In this document: positions 22,601-32,717 of the stretch, one piece after another | Layout of the letters: each line of letters begins with the position of its first letter | How positions within the stretch are numbered: the first letter of the stretch is position 1 | Source: Rhodococcus qingshengii JCM 15477 | GTDB lineage: Bacteria > Actinomycetota > Actinomycetes > Mycobacteriales > Mycobacteriaceae | Direction: 5' to 3' | Assembly (NCBI RefSeq): GCF_023221595.1 | Contig: NZ_CP096563.1 | Location: forward strand, 3,429,501 to 3,493,500 | Length of the DNA stretch: 64,000 nucleotides | Notes under the pieces: model-generated | Told to the model about the DNA's origin: nothing | The model's input: the letters and a program-made list of their open reading frames with translations, nothing else | The model's database searches: none | Translations under genes and position numbers: made by a program

Positions 22601-24178
22601 CTGAGCAAAGAGCTGAATAAAGTAGTCGTACAACAGCTTCGGCCGATCCGAAAGAACGGCGAGAGGCGTGTCGACACCCATCGATCCCAACGGCTCCGAT
22701 CCTGAGCTTGCCATCGGGACAAGAATGTCCCGCAGGTCCTCGGCGTGGTATCCGAAGAGCAACTGCCGTTGCAACAGCGGAGGCGGATCGCCTCGGGCAG
22801 GCGCAGTCTCGGGGATGTCCTCGAGGTCTACCAATCCCCCGTCGACCCAGTCCCGGTAGGGGGCTGTGCTCGCGAGTTCGGACTTGATCTCCGCATCGGA
22901 AACGATCCGATGGCGAGCGGTGTCCACGAGAAACATGCGTCCCGGTTCGAGGCGCCCCTTCTCCAACACCTCGGACGTGGGAGCGTCGAACACACCGCTC
23001 TCACTGGCCAACACGATACGGTCGTTCTTCATCCGCCACCATCGCCCTGGGCGAAGACCGTTGCGATCCAACACGGCCCCGACAACAATGCCGTCGCTGA
23101 ACGTCACGGACGCCGGACCGTCCCACGGTTCCATCAGACAACCGTGAAATTGGTACAAGGCCTTTATCTCGTCGGGCATCGAAGAATCGTTCTCCCAGGC
23201 TCCGGGAATCATCATCGCGATGGCGTGTTGCACACTGCGGCCCCCGAGCGTCAAAAACTCCAGTACTTCGTCGAACGACGAAGAGTCGGATCCTCCCGGG
23301 GTGCAGATCGGAAACAGGCGATCGATGTCCCCACCTAAAAGTGTGCTCCGCAGCATCGGCTCGCGAGCGCGCATCCAATTCCTGTTTCCCACAATCGTAT
23401 TGATCTCGCCGTTGTGGGCGATGCAGCGATACGGCTGAGCGAGTGGCCACGACGGAAATGTGTTCGTGGAGTATCGACTGTGCACAACTGCCAACGCAGT
23501 TCGCATTCGGTCGTCGCGTAGGTCGGTGAAGTAACCGGATAACTGCGTCGGCGTCAGCATGCCCTTGTACACGATGGTTCGGGCGGACAACGAGGGGAAA
23601 TACACCGCATCATCGGCCGAATGAATTCGCTCGACTTGTCTCCTGAGCGCAAACACTCGTCTGTCCAAGGCAATTCCGCCCACACTACGATCTCGCGACT
23701 CGGCGCACGTCACAAAACACTGACTGATGTACGGAGCGCACTGCGCGGCAACGGTTCCGACGCAGTCTCGGTCGACCGGCACCTCTCGCCACCCGATAAT
23801 CTGCAGTCCTTCTGCCGCTGCGTACCGGTGTATCCGAACTACCGCGCGCCAACGTGCTTCCTGATCCACCGGGAGAAAGCAGTTTCCGGCCGCGTAGGTG
23901 TTCTCACCCATCGCGTTGGGTGGTGGAAGCTCGAACTCGGTCACCGCGTCGAAGAACTCCGTCGGCAGCTGAATCAGAATGCCCGCGCCGTCTCCGCTGT
24001 TGGATTCGCGCCCAACTGCGCCGCGATGGGAGAGATTGCCCAGGACCGCGAGCGCATCGTCGACAACGGAATGCAGGTGGCGTCCAGAGGTGTCTGCTAC
24101 CACGGCTACACCACACGAATCGGTTTCCTGATCGGGGTCGTACAGGCCCCGAGGTTCAGGTATTCGAGAAAACAGCAC
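19679..24178 (-). CDS. gltB: Glutamate synthase large subunit GltB
   Basis: A 1499-residue enzyme that transfers the amide nitrogen of glutamine to 2-oxoglutarate. An N-terminal class II amidotransferase domain begins at C22 ([12 protein letters not shown]), so a 21-residue leader must be removed to expose the catalytic cysteine. The FMN/synthase domain has [24 protein letters not shown] and [21 protein letters not shown]. The 3Fe-4S loop is [27 protein letters not shown]. The C-terminal beta-helix has RAGGRIV-type repeats ([22 protein letters not shown]). Its place between the lgt/trp genes and pyk matches other Actinobacteria. Confidence 0.96.
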   Translation of the reverse strand: [1499 protein letters not shown]

Positions 24179-24256
24179 TCGGCGACCTCCACGCGGACAT
24201 GCAGCCGACGTGCGCTAGTTTATCAGCCCATAACCGCAGGTCGCGAGAGCAAAACG

Positions 24257-24290
24257 GTGACCCCCTGATACCGAGGCATCAGGGGGTCAC
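24257..24290 (-). terminator. 13-bp-stem terminator after the trp-lgt-TM2 genes
   Basis: GTGACCCCCTGAT (24257-24269) pairs perfectly with ATCAGGGGGTCAC (24278-24290). Reading leftwards it is followed by CGTTTTGC, so it ends transcripts from the TM2 gene before gltB. Confidence 0.85.
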
Positions 24291-24311
24291 ACTTGCCGAG
24301 GGTCGTTTCGA

Positions 24312-25133
24312 TCAGCTACGCAAAGGGCGGTTGTACTGATCGCGCACACTGCCGGTCAACATCATGATTCCGTCGATGAGCGGCCAGATGCCACCGATTC
24401 CACACGTCAACCAAGTGACCGCGATCTGTGCGACAGCCATGCCGGGCTGGTTGAGATAAAAACGTCCTGCACCGAATCCGCCGAGCAGAATGCCCAGCAA
24501 TCCGGCAGTCGTCTTCGACTTGTCCGAGTACGGTTCACCGGTCATCGGGTCACGTCCGTATGGTGCGGACGGGTCGACCAGGCCGTAGCCAGGCTGAGGA
24601 TAACCCTGAGCTTGTGGGTACCCCTGAGGCTGACCGTAACCCGGCTGTGAGTATCCCGGCTGGGGGTAGCCCTGCGGCGGAGCCGCGTAGGGATTCGGAG
24701 TCTGATCTGCCGGTGCACCGTAGACGGGACCGTCCGTCGGGGTTTGGGTCGGCCTCGAGTAGTCCGGCGCCGGATAGTTCTGGGCGGCGTAACTTTCCTG
24801 CGACGTGTACGGCGCTGTCGGCTGATTCGGGGTGGAATCAGAATCGGCAGCGGGAAACGCTGTGGTCGATTCGGTTCCGGTCGGCGGCGGGTAGATGGGG
24901 TGGTTTCCCCACCCCGGACCGTTTCCGACTCCCGAATACGTGTCCCAGCCTGGACCGGTGCCGGTGGTCTCCGTCGACGGCGTCTTTTCGGTGGGTGCCG
25001 AGGTTTCCGTCAACGACGCATCCGCCGTCGCGTCGTAGTCGAACGGCGACCCGAACTGCGGTGGAACCGGCGGCTGTGATCCAGACGAGTCCCCCGACTC
25101 GGAAGGTTCCGGATTCTTGTTCAAGTTAGGCAA
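24312..25133 (-). CDS. TM2-domain membrane protein with Pro/Gly/Tyr-rich N-terminus
   Basis: A 273-residue protein. Residues 1-190 are disordered and low in complexity, with repeats such as QPGYSQPGYGQPQGYPQAQGYPQ. Residues about 205-273 form a TM2 domain: the lead-in GEPYSDKSKTTAGLLGILLGGFGAGRFYLNQPGMAVAQ and a second span AVTWLTCGIGGIWPLIDGIMML. The DKSK-AGLL-GGFG-RFYL pattern is the TM2 signature. The first 30 residues are acidic. It is a paralogue of the next gene upstream. Function is unknown; such proteins sit in the cytoplasmic membrane with the long tail probably exposed. Confidence 0.85.
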   Translation of the reverse strand: MPNLNKNPEPSESGDSSGSQPPVPPQFGSPFDYDATADASLTETSAPTEKTPSTETTGTGPGWDTYSGVGNGPGWGNHPIYPPPTGTESTTAFPAADSDSTPNQPTAPYTSQESYAAQNYPAPDYSRPTQTPTDGPVYGAPADQTPNPYAAPPQGYPQPGYSQPGYGQPQGYPQAQGYPQPGYGLVDPSAPYGRDPMTGEPYSDKSKTTAGLLGILLGGFGAGRFYLNQPGMAVAQIAVTWLTCGIGGIWPLIDGIMMLTGSVRDQYNRPLRS

Positions 25134-25250
25134 CGTACTTTCCTTCGATTCGACGACGGTACGTAATAGCTTTTGTTATCGGACTTCGAGAAGGTTCGAC
25201 CTTCTCGAGGCCAGTCCCCCACACATGTTTCCTCGGTTCGCGCTCGCGAC

Positions 25251-25676
25251 TCATCCTCGCAATGGCCGGCGAGCACCGTCCCGCGCATTGCCCGAAAGTA
25301 TCACGTTGCCGTCGACGAACGCCCAGATCCAGATTCCGATCGCAAATGGAATTCCGATGAGGAACGCCGACATGAACAGCGCGAAGAACATGCCGAGCAG
25401 TTGGCACAATCCGATGCCGACACTTCCGATATAGAGGCGCCCGACTCCACAGATTCCGAAGAAGCCCAGCAAGATCTGCAACAGTCCAGCGGTGGCCTTC
25501 GACTTGTCGGAATACGGTTCCCCGGTTACCGGGTGCCGACCGTACGGGGCGTAGGGATCTCCGAACCCGTACATCGATGGAGGCGGCAATGGCTGCTGAT
25601 ATCCGTACGGATTGGGCGCGCCGTAGACCGGTCCCTGATCCTCGGGGAATCCCCCCTGCGAATAGGGACCTGTCAC
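25251..25676 (-). CDS. TM2-domain membrane protein, short form
   Basis: A 141-residue protein with a 45-residue Pro/Tyr-rich start (GFPEDQGPVYGAPNPYGYQQP) and a TM2 domain (GEPYSDKSKATAGLLQILLGFFGICGVGRLYIGSVGIGLCQ, then FLIGIPFAIGIWIWAFVDGNVIL). It shares the APYGR-P-TGEPYSDKSK-TAGLL block with the downstream paralogue, so the pair arose by duplication. Its ATG overlaps the lgt stop (ATGA), which makes it part of the trp-lgt transcript. Confidence 0.85.
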   Translation of the reverse strand: MTGPYSQGGFPEDQGPVYGAPNPYGYQQPLPPPSMYGFGDPYAPYGRHPVTGEPYSDKSKATAGLLQILLGFFGICGVGRLYIGSVGIGLCQLLGMFFALFMSAFLIGIPFAIGIWIWAFVDGNVILSGNARDGARRPLRG

Positions 25677-26746
25677 GGCTTGTCTTTCTTCGACAGCTTC
25701 ACCGCGTCCGACGACTCATCCGACGCTGCCGTGGAGGCGCTTGCCTCACTGGAAGCGGATTCAGCAGCATCGGATTCAGAATCTTCAGCGTCGGCGACTT
25801 TCGCGTCGGCCTTCGCCGAATCAGTTTCGGTAACTGGCGCCGCGACTCCTGCTTCGCCGGCAGCTACCGCAGCGACGTAGTCCTTCGACTTCAAATCAGC
25901 CGGATCCTCACGACCCTTCTTCGCCAGGAAGAAGTAGGCCAGTGCGGCGAAGAACACGATCCCCGAAGTGAATGTGTTGACGCGAATGCCGGCGATCTCG
26001 TAGGCGAAATCGTCGCGCATCAGTTCGACGACGAACCGGCCCAGGCAATAGCCCGCGACGTACAGAGCAAACAGGCGTCCGTGGCCGATCTTGAATCGGC
26101 GGTCGACGAGGACCAGCAGGATCACGATCAGGACGTTCCACACAGCTTCGTAGAGGAACGTCGGGTGAACGACCCGAATGACTTCTCCGTTGGAGACACC
26201 TGCCAGTTGATCGAGCTGGCCGGAAGAGTTCACACGCTCGAAGATCTCGAGGCCCCATGGGACGGTGGTCTCGCGACCGTACAACTCCTGGTTGAAGTAG
26301 TTGCCGATACGACCGATGGCCTGCGCGAGCAAGATTCCGGGCGCAATCGCATCACCGAGCGCGGACACCGGAATGCCGCGTCGACGGCAGCCGATCCACG
26401 CACCGATGCCGCCGAGGAACACTGCTCCCCAGATTCCGAGGCCTCCCTGCCACACCTTGAGTGCGTCGAGTGGCTGACCGTTCTCGCCGAAATAGGCGGG
26501 CCAGTCGGTCAAAACGTGGTAGAGCCTGCCACCGATCAGACCGAAGGGAACGGCCCAGATCGCGATGTCGAGAACGGTCCCCTTCTCGCCGCCGCGGGCG
26601 ACCCAACGACGATCTCCCCACACGATCGCGACGATGATGCCGAGGATGATGAAGAGCGCGTAGGCGCGAAGCGCCACCGGTCCGACGTACCAGACGCCTT
26701 GGGGCGGGCTGGGGATATAGGCCAGCAGGTCCACAGTTGAGGTCAC
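25673..26746 (-). CDS. lgt: Prolipoprotein diacylglyceryl transferase Lgt
   Basis: A 357-residue integral membrane enzyme that attaches diacylglycerol to the lipobox cysteine of prolipoproteins. Seven or so membrane spans are visible. The family signature is GRIGNYFNQELYGRETTVPWGL, with the catalytic-site arginine in IGGRLYHVLTDW and the conserved HPTFLYEAVWN. Residues about 285-357 add a cytoplasmic, Ala/Ser/Asp-rich tail (AESASSEASASTAASDESSDAV) that ends KLSKKDKP; actinobacterial Lgt proteins often have such tails. It overlaps trpA by 4 nt. Confidence 0.95.
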   Translation of the reverse strand: MTSTVDLLAYIPSPPQGVWYVGPVALRAYALFIILGIIVAIVWGDRRWVARGGEKGTVLDIAIWAVPFGLIGGRLYHVLTDWPAYFGENGQPLDALKVWQGGLGIWGAVFLGGIGAWIGCRRRGIPVSALGDAIAPGILLAQAIGRIGNYFNQELYGRETTVPWGLEIFERVNSSGQLDQLAGVSNGEVIRVVHPTFLYEAVWNVLIVILLVLVDRRFKIGHGRLFALYVAGYCLGRFVVELMRDDFAYEIAGIRVNTFTSGIVFFAALAYFFLAKKGREDPADLKSKDYVAAVAAGEAGVAAPVTETDSAKADAKVADAEDSESDAAESASSEASASTAASDESSDAVKLSKKDKP

Positions 26747-27546
26747 GACGCCACGGTAGCCGAGCGGACGCCCTCGGCGAGTTCTTCGGTGAGCGAGCGA
26801 ACCGCTCCCAGGCCGTTCTCGACCGCGGAGACCAGAGCCGAGCCGACGATGACGGCATCGGCGTATGCCGCGATTTCGGCAGCCTGTGCGCCGGAGCGAA
26901 CTCCCAATCCGACGCCGACGGGAATGTCGGAATGCGCGCGGATTCGTGCGGTCAGTTCCGGAGCCATCGAAGACACGGCGTCGCGAGCGCCGGTGACACC
27001 CATCGTCGAGGCCGCGTAGATGAATCCACTACTCGCATCGAGTGTCATCGCGAGTCGTTCTTCCGTCGAGGACGGAGCGACAAGGAAGATCCGGTCGAGG
27101 TGGTGCTCCTCGGATGCTTCCATCCAGGCGCCGGCTTCTTCCGGAATGAGGTTGGGGGTGATCAGTCCGAGCCCGCCGGCGGAAGCGAGGTCTCGTGCGA
27201 ACTTGTCGACGCCGTACTGCAGTACCGGGTTCCAGTAGGTCATCACGACGGCCTTGCCGCCGACCGAACTGATCTGCTCGATCACGGTGAAGATGTCGCG
27301 AAGGCGAACGCCGTTGGTGAGTGCGGTTTCGGCTGCACGCTGGATGGTCGGACCGTCCATGACCGGATCGGAATACGCGACACCGACTTCGATGATGTCG
27401 CAGCCGCCGTCGACCATCGCCTTGAACACGTCGATCGATTCGGGAACGGTCGGATAACCGGCAGGCAGGTAACCGACGAGGGCGGCACGCTTATCAGCCT
27501 TGCACGCGGCAAAGGTGGGTGCGAGGCGTGATGGTCGTTCGCTCAC
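26743..27546 (-). CDS. trpA: Tryptophan synthase alpha chain
   Basis: A 267-residue TIM barrel that cleaves indole-3-glycerol phosphate to indole, passed on to TrpB. The catalytic glutamate is in [23 protein letters not shown], which also holds the catalytic aspartate. Other family segments are [38 protein letters not shown], and the phosphate loop [13 protein letters not shown] with VIVGSALV. It overlaps trpB by 4 nt. Confidence 0.96.
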   Translation of the reverse strand: MSERPSRLAPTFAACKADKRAALVGYLPAGYPTVPESIDVFKAMVDGGCDIIEVGVAYSDPVMDGPTIQRAAETALTNGVRLRDIFTVIEQISSVGGKAVVMTYWNPVLQYGVDKFARDLASAGGLGLITPNLIPEEAGAWMEASEEHHLDRIFLVAPSSTEERLAMTLDASSGFIYAASTMGVTGARDAVSSMAPELTARIRAHSDIPVGVGLGVRSGAQAAEIAAYADAVIVGSALVSAVENGLGAVRSLTEELAEGVRSATVAS

Positions 27547-28922
27547 TTGTCCGAGCCTTCCGTGTTGTCGTTCTCGTCTGCTGCATCATCCGGAGCGGCT
27601 GCCTGACCTGAGGCGCCGTCGAAAAGACCGAACCAGCTTGCGGCGGTGTCCATGTCCTTGTCACCGCGACCGGAGAGATTGACGACGATGATCGCGCCCT
27701 CACCGAGTTCTTTGCCCAGTCGGAGTGCGCCGGCGACGGCGTGGGCCGATTCGATGGCCGGAATGATGCCCTCGCGGCGTGAGAGCAGCAGCAGCGCATC
27801 CATGGCTTCACTGTCGGTGACGGGTTCGTAGGTCGCGCGCCCGATATCGCTCAGGTAAGCGTGCTCGGGTCCGACGCCCGGGTAGTCCAGACCAGCAGAG
27901 ATCGAGTGCGATTCGATGGTCTGACCGTCTTCGTCCTGGAGGAGGTAGGAGTAGGCACCCTGGAATGCGCCAGGGGTACCGCCGGCGAACGTTGCTGCAT
28001 GCCTTCCAGTTTCGACACCGTCGCCGGCTGCTTCGTAGCCAACCAGCCGTACCGACAGATCGTCGATGAACGGGTGGAAGATTCCGATTGCGTTGGAGCC
28101 GCCTCCGACGCAGGCTGTGACTGCATCGGGCAGGCGGCCGGTCAGTGCCTGAACCTGGACGCGTGTTTCGAGGCCGACCACTCGCTGGAAGTCCCGAACG
28201 ATGGTGGGGAACGGGTGCGGGCCTGCCGCGGTACCGAAGCAGTAATAGGTGTTGTCCGCGTGGGAAACCCAGTCGCGCAAGGCTTCGTTGATCGCGTCCT
28301 TGAGCGTGCGCGAACCGGTCTCGACCGAAACGACCTCCGCGCCGAGCAGGCGCATGCGTGCGACGTTCAGTGCTTGACGTTCGGTGTCGACAGCACCCAT
28401 GTAGATGACGCACTCGAGACCGAGCAGTGCACAGGCGGTGGCCGATGCCACACCGTGCTGGCCTGCTCCGGTCTCGGCGATGATGCGGGTCTTGCCCATA
28501 CGCTTTGCCAGCAGAACCTGACCGAGAACGTTGTTGATCTTGTGAGAACCGGTGTGGTTCAGATCTTCACGCTTGAGAATGATGCGCGCACCACCGGCGA
28601 ACTCGCTCATTCGCGTTGCCTCGAAAATCGGCGACGGGCGTCCCGTGTAATCGCGCTGCAGGCGATCGAGTTCGTTCAAGAACGTGTCGTCCGCGCGAGC
28701 CTTTTCGTACTCCGCGGTGACCTCTTCGATGACCGCCATGAGAGCTTCCGGCACATGCCGGCCGCCGTAGACGCCGAAATGGCCGCCGGCATCGGGATCA
28801 TGGGAGCGCTCGGTGAGTCCCGCGCTGGCGGGCGGCAGATTGCCGCCCTTGAATGCTGCACCTGATACTGCACCGGAGCCTGGTTCCTGAGTACGTGAAG
28901 TCACCCCACCAGTCTGCCCCAA
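27543..28922 (-). CDS. trpB: Tryptophan synthase beta chain
   Basis: A 459-residue PLP enzyme that joins indole and serine. The PLP lysine is in [20 protein letters not shown], the catalytic glutamate in [12 protein letters not shown], and the phosphate-binding loop in [10 protein letters not shown]. The first 45 residues are variable, so the exact start is uncertain; GTG or ATG codons within 28880-28922 are possible. The C-terminal 30 residues are an Ala/Asp-rich tail. It is preceded by trpC with a hairpin in between. Confidence 0.95.
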   Translation of the reverse strand: MGQTGGVTSRTQEPGSGAVSGAAFKGGNLPPASAGLTERSHDPDAGGHFGVYGGRHVPEALMAVIEEVTAEYEKARADDTFLNELDRLQRDYTGRPSPIFEATRMSEFAGGARIILKREDLNHTGSHKINNVLGQVLLAKRMGKTRIIAETGAGQHGVASATACALLGLECVIYMGAVDTERQALNVARMRLLGAEVVSVETGSRTLKDAINEALRDWVSHADNTYYCFGTAAGPHPFPTIVRDFQRVVGLETRVQVQALTGRLPDAVTACVGGGSNAIGIFHPFIDDLSVRLVGYEAAGDGVETGRHAATFAGGTPGAFQGAYSYLLQDEDGQTIESHSISAGLDYPGVGPEHAYLSDIGRATYEPVTDSEAMDALLLLSRREGIIPAIESAHAVAGALRLGKELGEGAIIVVNLSGRGDKDMDTAASWFGLFDGASGQAAAPDDAADENDNTEGSDK

Positions 28923-28935
28923 GGGTGCCGCTGGT

Positions 28936-28971
28936 CACCGCCCGGGTGCGTCAAAGCACGCCGGGCCGGTG
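28936..28971 (-). other. GC-rich imperfect hairpin between trpC and trpB
   Basis: Arms CACCG-CCCGG-GTGC and GCAC-GCCGGG-CCGGTG can pair with small bulges around GTCAAA. It could attenuate transcription into trpBA or protect message ends. Confidence 0.4.
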
Positions 28972-28978
28972 ATGCGCT

Positions 28979-29788
28979 TTATCGAGACGGTTTCGGGCAG
29001 GACGGGTGTGCGCCGGCGTTGACCAGATCGGCGACGGCCTTGCGAGGGTCGCCGCTGGTCACGAGGCCTTCACCGACGAGCACTGCGTCGGCGCCCGCCC
29101 CGGCGTACGCCAACAGATCGGCAGTTCCGCGAACACCGGACTCGGCAATCTTGATCGTCTCGGTCGGAAGACCGGGAGCGATGCGACCGAAGGTGTTCTT
29201 GTCCACCTCGAGAGTCTTGAGATTGCGGGCGTTCACACCGATCACCTTGGCGCCGGCTTCGAGCGCGCGGTTGGCTTCTTCCTCCGTGTGCACCTCGACG
29301 AGGGCAGTCATTCCCAGAGATTCGGTGCGATCGATCAACGAGGCGAGCGCCTGCTGCTCGAGTGCCGCGACGATCAGCAAGATGACGTCGGCGCCGTGAG
29401 CGCGAGCCTCGTGAATCTGGTACGGCCCCACGATGAAATCCTTGCGGAGCACCGGAATGGTGACCGCTTTACGGACTGCGTCCAGGTCGGCCAACGAGCC
29501 GTGAAAACGGCGCTCTTCGGTGAGAACACTGATGATGCGTGCGCCACCGGCTTGGTACGCCGCGGCAAGCTCAGCGGGATCGGCAATGTCGGCCAACGCA
29601 CCCTTTGACGGGCTCGCTCGCTTGACCTCGGCGATGACGCCGATGCTCGATTCCAGAAGTGCTGCTGCAGCATCGAGTGCAGGCGGTGCAGCGGCCGCAG
29701 CAGCCTTGACTGCAGCGAAGTCGAGTACGGCTTCGCGGGCGGCGACGTCAGCGCGCACCCCGTCGAGAATCGAGTCGAGTACGGTCAT
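28979..29788 (-). CDS. trpC: Indole-3-glycerol phosphate synthase
   Basis: A 269-residue TIM barrel converting CdRP to indole-3-glycerol phosphate. Family segments are [18 protein letters not shown] (catalytic lysine), [94 protein letters not shown] and [13 protein letters not shown] start it at ATG 29788, which leaves 125 bp to the upstream gene. Confidence 0.95.
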   Translation of the reverse strand: MTVLDSILDGVRADVAAREAVLDFAAVKAAAAAAPPALDAAAALLESSIGVIAEVKRASPSKGALADIADPAELAAAYQAGGARIISVLTEERRFHGSLADLDAVRKAVTIPVLRKDFIVGPYQIHEARAHGADVILLIVAALEQQALASLIDRTESLGMTALVEVHTEEEANRALEAGAKVIGVNARNLKTLEVDKNTFGRIAPGLPTETIKIAESGVRGTADLLAYAGAGADAVLVGEGLVTSGDPRKAVADLVNAGAHPSCPKPSR

Positions 29789-29913
29789 CGTGGCCCGAAT
29801 CCTTTCTGGGCAAGAGCCCGATGTGAGATACGTCATCAGGGTGGTCTCAGCCTAGTGGGACGAAATTTTGCTACTCCGTCGGGGTACCCACGCAGGTGAG
29901 GGTTCAGTCTTAC

Positions 29914-30618
29914 TCAGTGGGACGACCCCGGTTTCGCGCCGTTGTCTCCCCCAACTCCGTCGTCCCCGTCAGTCGCTGTCGGGTCCTCTCCGGCGTCGAG
30001 CGCATCCCACAACATCCGTTGTGTCACAGGCTCGTCCGATGCGGGTTTGTCTCCCTGACCGAGCTTGGCCGCGGCCTCGCGGCGCGCGGCAGGGTTGTCG
30101 TATTTCGACGACAACCCGCCTCGCACTGGAGGTTTGCGCATCAGAAGCACTGCCGCGCCGAGCGCCGCCACCGCTCCGAGCAACGCAAGCAAGGCAGGCA
30201 GTACCGAAACAGTCGTCGAGAGATCTTCCGGGTGACCGGACAACTCGGCCAAGTCCACCGCTCGGTCCGCAGAGGCTCCGGACACCAACAACTGCACTGC
30301 CGGAACCGCTACCGCGACGGCGACGAGGGCAACCAACAGTCCGACTACCCGAAGTGCCCAACCTCGCACCGCAAACGACGCCGCGATCGCCGCCAGAAGC
30401 GCGAGCGCGAGCGGAGTCATCGCCGCCGCCCAGGTGCTGCCGTCGAGATCCGTCGTCCTCTCCAGCGTCTTGCCGTCGCTCGAGGTCAGATGAACCCACG
30501 TCATTCGTGAGCTGCCCCACAGAGCTGCTGCCGACAACGCCAGCAGAAGCGTTCTCGGCACGGCGGTGCCACGAGAAACGCTTGTAGGCTCCGCTGCACT
30601 CGACTCGTTCTCACTCAC
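29914..30618 (-). CDS. Tryptophan-operon-associated membrane protein (Trp_oprn_chp family)
   Basis: A 234-residue protein with four hydrophobic segments: [57 protein letters not shown] and [23 protein letters not shown] charged cytoplasmic tail follows. The start [17 protein letters not shown] is typical of the family found beside trpE in Actinobacteria (Rv1610 in M. tuberculosis). Its start overlaps the trpE stop by 4 nt. Function is unproven; a role in tryptophan uptake or sensing has been supposed from the operon. Confidence 0.85.
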   Translation of the reverse strand: MSENESSAAEPTSVSRGTAVPRTLLLALSAAALWGSSRMTWVHLTSSDGKTLERTTDLDGSTWAAAMTPLALALLAAIAASFAVRGWALRVVGLLVALVAVAVAVPAVQLLVSGASADRAVDLAELSGHPEDLSTTVSVLPALLALLGAVAALGAAVLLMRKPPVRGGLSSKYDNPAARREAAAKLGQGDKPASDEPVTQRMLWDALDAGEDPTATDGDDGVGGDNGAKPGSSH

Positions 30619-32201
30619 TGATCGTCACCTCCGATGGTGCGCAGGGTGTGCGCCGACGCAATCGCGCTCAGCACTGCCATCGCCTTGTTGCGGGCCTCGG
30701 TGTCCTCGTAGACCGGATCCGAGTCGGCGACGACGCCGGCGCCCGCCTGGACGTATCCGATCCCGTCCTTGATCAATGCCGTTCGGATCGCGATCGCGGT
30801 GTCGGCGTCGCCGGCGAAGTCGAGGTAGCCGACGATGCCGCCGTAGATACCGCGCCTGGTCGGTTCCAGTTCTTCGATCAGCTGCATCGCTCGGACCTTG
30901 GGTGCCCCCGAGAGGGTTCCAGCGGGGAAGCATGCGGTGACGGCGTCGAGAGCGTGCTTTCCCTCGGCCAGATGACCGGTGACGGTCGATACGAGATGCA
31001 TCACGTGGCTGTACCGCTCGATGTGCCGGTAGTCGTGCACCTTCACCGTGCCCGGGCGACAGACACGACCCAGATCGTTTCGCCCCAGATCGACGAGCAT
31101 GAGGTGCTCGGAGTTTTCCTTCTCGTCGGCGAGGAGGTCCTTCTCGAGCAGGATGTCGTCCTCCTCTGTGGCACCGCGCCATCTGGTTCCAGCGATCGGG
31201 TGTGTTGTCGCGACGCCCTCAGCAACCGTGACCAGTGCTTCCGGGCTCGAACCGACGATCGAAAACGCAGTCTCTCCATCACCGTTCGGCACGTTGAGCA
31301 GATACATGTACGGGCTGGGGTTCGACGCGCGCAGCATCCGGTACACGTCGATCGGCGCTGCAGTGCAATCGATCTCGAATCGCTGCGAGAGAACTACCTG
31401 GAATGCCTCGCCCGCTTCGATGTCGCCGATCAACTTTTCGACATCGACACCGAAGCTCTCGGTGGTGCGCTGACGACGGTAGTTCGGAGTCGCTTTCGAA
31501 AATGTCGACACCGTCGATTTCGCCGGCGCCGCGAGAGCACGAGTCATCGCGTCCAACCTTGCGACTGCGTCGTCGTACGCCGTGTCGACGCGCTCGTCCG
31601 TGCCGTCCCAGTTGACGGCATTGGCGATGAGGGTGATCGCCCCTTCGTGGTGATCGACTGCGGCGATGTCGGCGGCAAGCAGCATGACCATCTCGGGGAT
31701 CTGCAGGTCGTCGACCGCGGAGTCACCCAATCTCTCGAGGCGCCGCACCGCGTCGTAGCCGAGGAATCCGACCATTCCGCCGGTCAGCGGGGGCAGGTCG
31801 GGCAGCCGCTCCGAACGAAGCAGCTCGAGGGTGGCACCGAGCGCGTCGATCGGGTCGCCGCCGGCCGGAGCGCCGGCCGGAACGTTGCCGTACCAGGCCG
31901 CCTCTCCGTCCACGACGGTCAGTGCAGCAGGACTTCCGACGCCGATGAACGACCACCGCGACCACGAACGACCGTTCTCGGCCGACTCGAGCAAGAAGGT
32001 GCCGGGACGATTGCCGGCCAGCTTCTCGTACGCCGAGAGCGGAGTTTCGGAGTCCGCCAACACTTTCCGAGTGACCGGAACGACCCGGTGCTCAGCTGCG
32101 AGAGCTCGGAACTGCTTCCGGGTGGTGGTGGAATCGGACGCGTCACCGACGATCGCGGTGTCGGACGACCGTGCGGACATGGAGGTGGGCTCGCCGTGCA
32201 T
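30615..32201 (-). CDS. trpE: Anthranilate synthase component I
   Basis: A chorismate-binding enzyme of 528 residues from ATG 32201. The feedback-inhibition site LLES lies in [21 protein letters not shown]. The catalytic part has [91 protein letters not shown] and [13 protein letters not shown]. Later starts (ATG 32180) are possible. The glutamine amidotransferase partner is not in the window. It is divergent from the peroxiredoxin, with 57 bp between the starts, leaving little room for a leader-peptide attenuator. Confidence 0.96.
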   Translation of the reverse strand: MHGEPTSMSARSSDTAIVGDASDSTTTRKQFRALAAEHRVVPVTRKVLADSETPLSAYEKLAGNRPGTFLLESAENGRSWSRWSFIGVGSPAALTVVDGEAAWYGNVPAGAPAGGDPIDALGATLELLRSERLPDLPPLTGGMVGFLGYDAVRRLERLGDSAVDDLQIPEMVMLLAADIAAVDHHEGAITLIANAVNWDGTDERVDTAYDDAVARLDAMTRALAAPAKSTVSTFSKATPNYRRQRTTESFGVDVEKLIGDIEAGEAFQVVLSQRFEIDCTAAPIDVYRMLRASNPSPYMYLLNVPNGDGETAFSIVGSSPEALVTVAEGVATTHPIAGTRWRGATEEDDILLEKDLLADEKENSEHLMLVDLGRNDLGRVCRPGTVKVHDYRHIERYSHVMHLVSTVTGHLAEGKHALDAVTACFPAGTLSGAPKVRAMQLIEELEPTRRGIYGGIVGYLDFAGDADTAIAIRTALIKDGIGYVQAGAGVVADSDPVYEDTEARNKAMAVLSAIASAHTLRTIGGDDQ

Positions 32202-32258
32202 GGCTCCATCATCCCAGGCTCCCCCGTGTGGCCGTCGTGCGCGGGTAACCTCGGCCGA

Positions 32259-32717
32259 ATGAAACCAGGCCAACTCGCTCCCGATTTCTCACTGCCCGAC
32301 CAGGACGGGACTCCGCACTCGCTGACGAGCCTGCTCGAGAACGGACCCTTGGTCCTCTTCTTCTACCCGGCAGCCTCGACACCGGTGTGCACCGCCGAGG
32401 CGTGCCACTTCCGTGACCTCGGCAGCGAATTCGCCGCGGTGGGCGCTTCGCGAGCGGGCATCAGCACCGATACGGTCGAAGCTCAGTCCACCTTTGCCAC
32501 CGCACAATCCTTCGACTACCCCCTACTCGCCGACACCGACGGCAAGGTAGCCGAACAGTTCGGCGTCAAGCGCGGACTCCTGGGCAAGTTGGCTCCGGTC
32601 AAACGCTCGACCTTCGTGATCGACACCGACCGCACCGTCCTCAAAGTCATCTCGAGTGAACTACGCGCCAACACCCACGGCGACCAGGCGCTCGAGTTCC
32701 TTCGCAATCGAAGCTGA
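32259..32717 (+). CDS. bcpB: Thiol peroxidase of the Bcp/peroxiredoxin Q type
   Basis: A 152-residue peroxiredoxin starting at ATG 32259. The peroxidatic site is [22 protein letters not shown], with the resolving cysteine five residues on, as in the Bcp family. The rest of the thioredoxin fold is present ([66 protein letters not shown]). It reduces hydroperoxides in the cytoplasm. M. tuberculosis has bcpB at the same place next to trpE. Confidence 0.9.
   Translation: MKPGQLAPDFSLPDQDGTPHSLTSLLENGPLVLFFYPAASTPVCTAEACHFRDLGSEFAAVGASRAGISTDTVEAQSTFATAQSFDYPLLADTDGKVAEQFGVKRGLLGKLAPVKRSTFVIDTDRTVLKVISSELRANTHGDQALEFLRNRS

Noticed and set aside
30648..32258. Long + strand frame joined to the peroxiredoxin
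   Set aside because: It is the complement of trpE, and its composition is that of a shadow frame. The peroxiredoxin fold begins at 32259.
32202..32258. trp leader-peptide attenuator before trpE
   Set aside because: Only 57 bp separate trpE and the divergent peroxiredoxin; no Trp-codon-rich ORF or alternative hairpins are seen.
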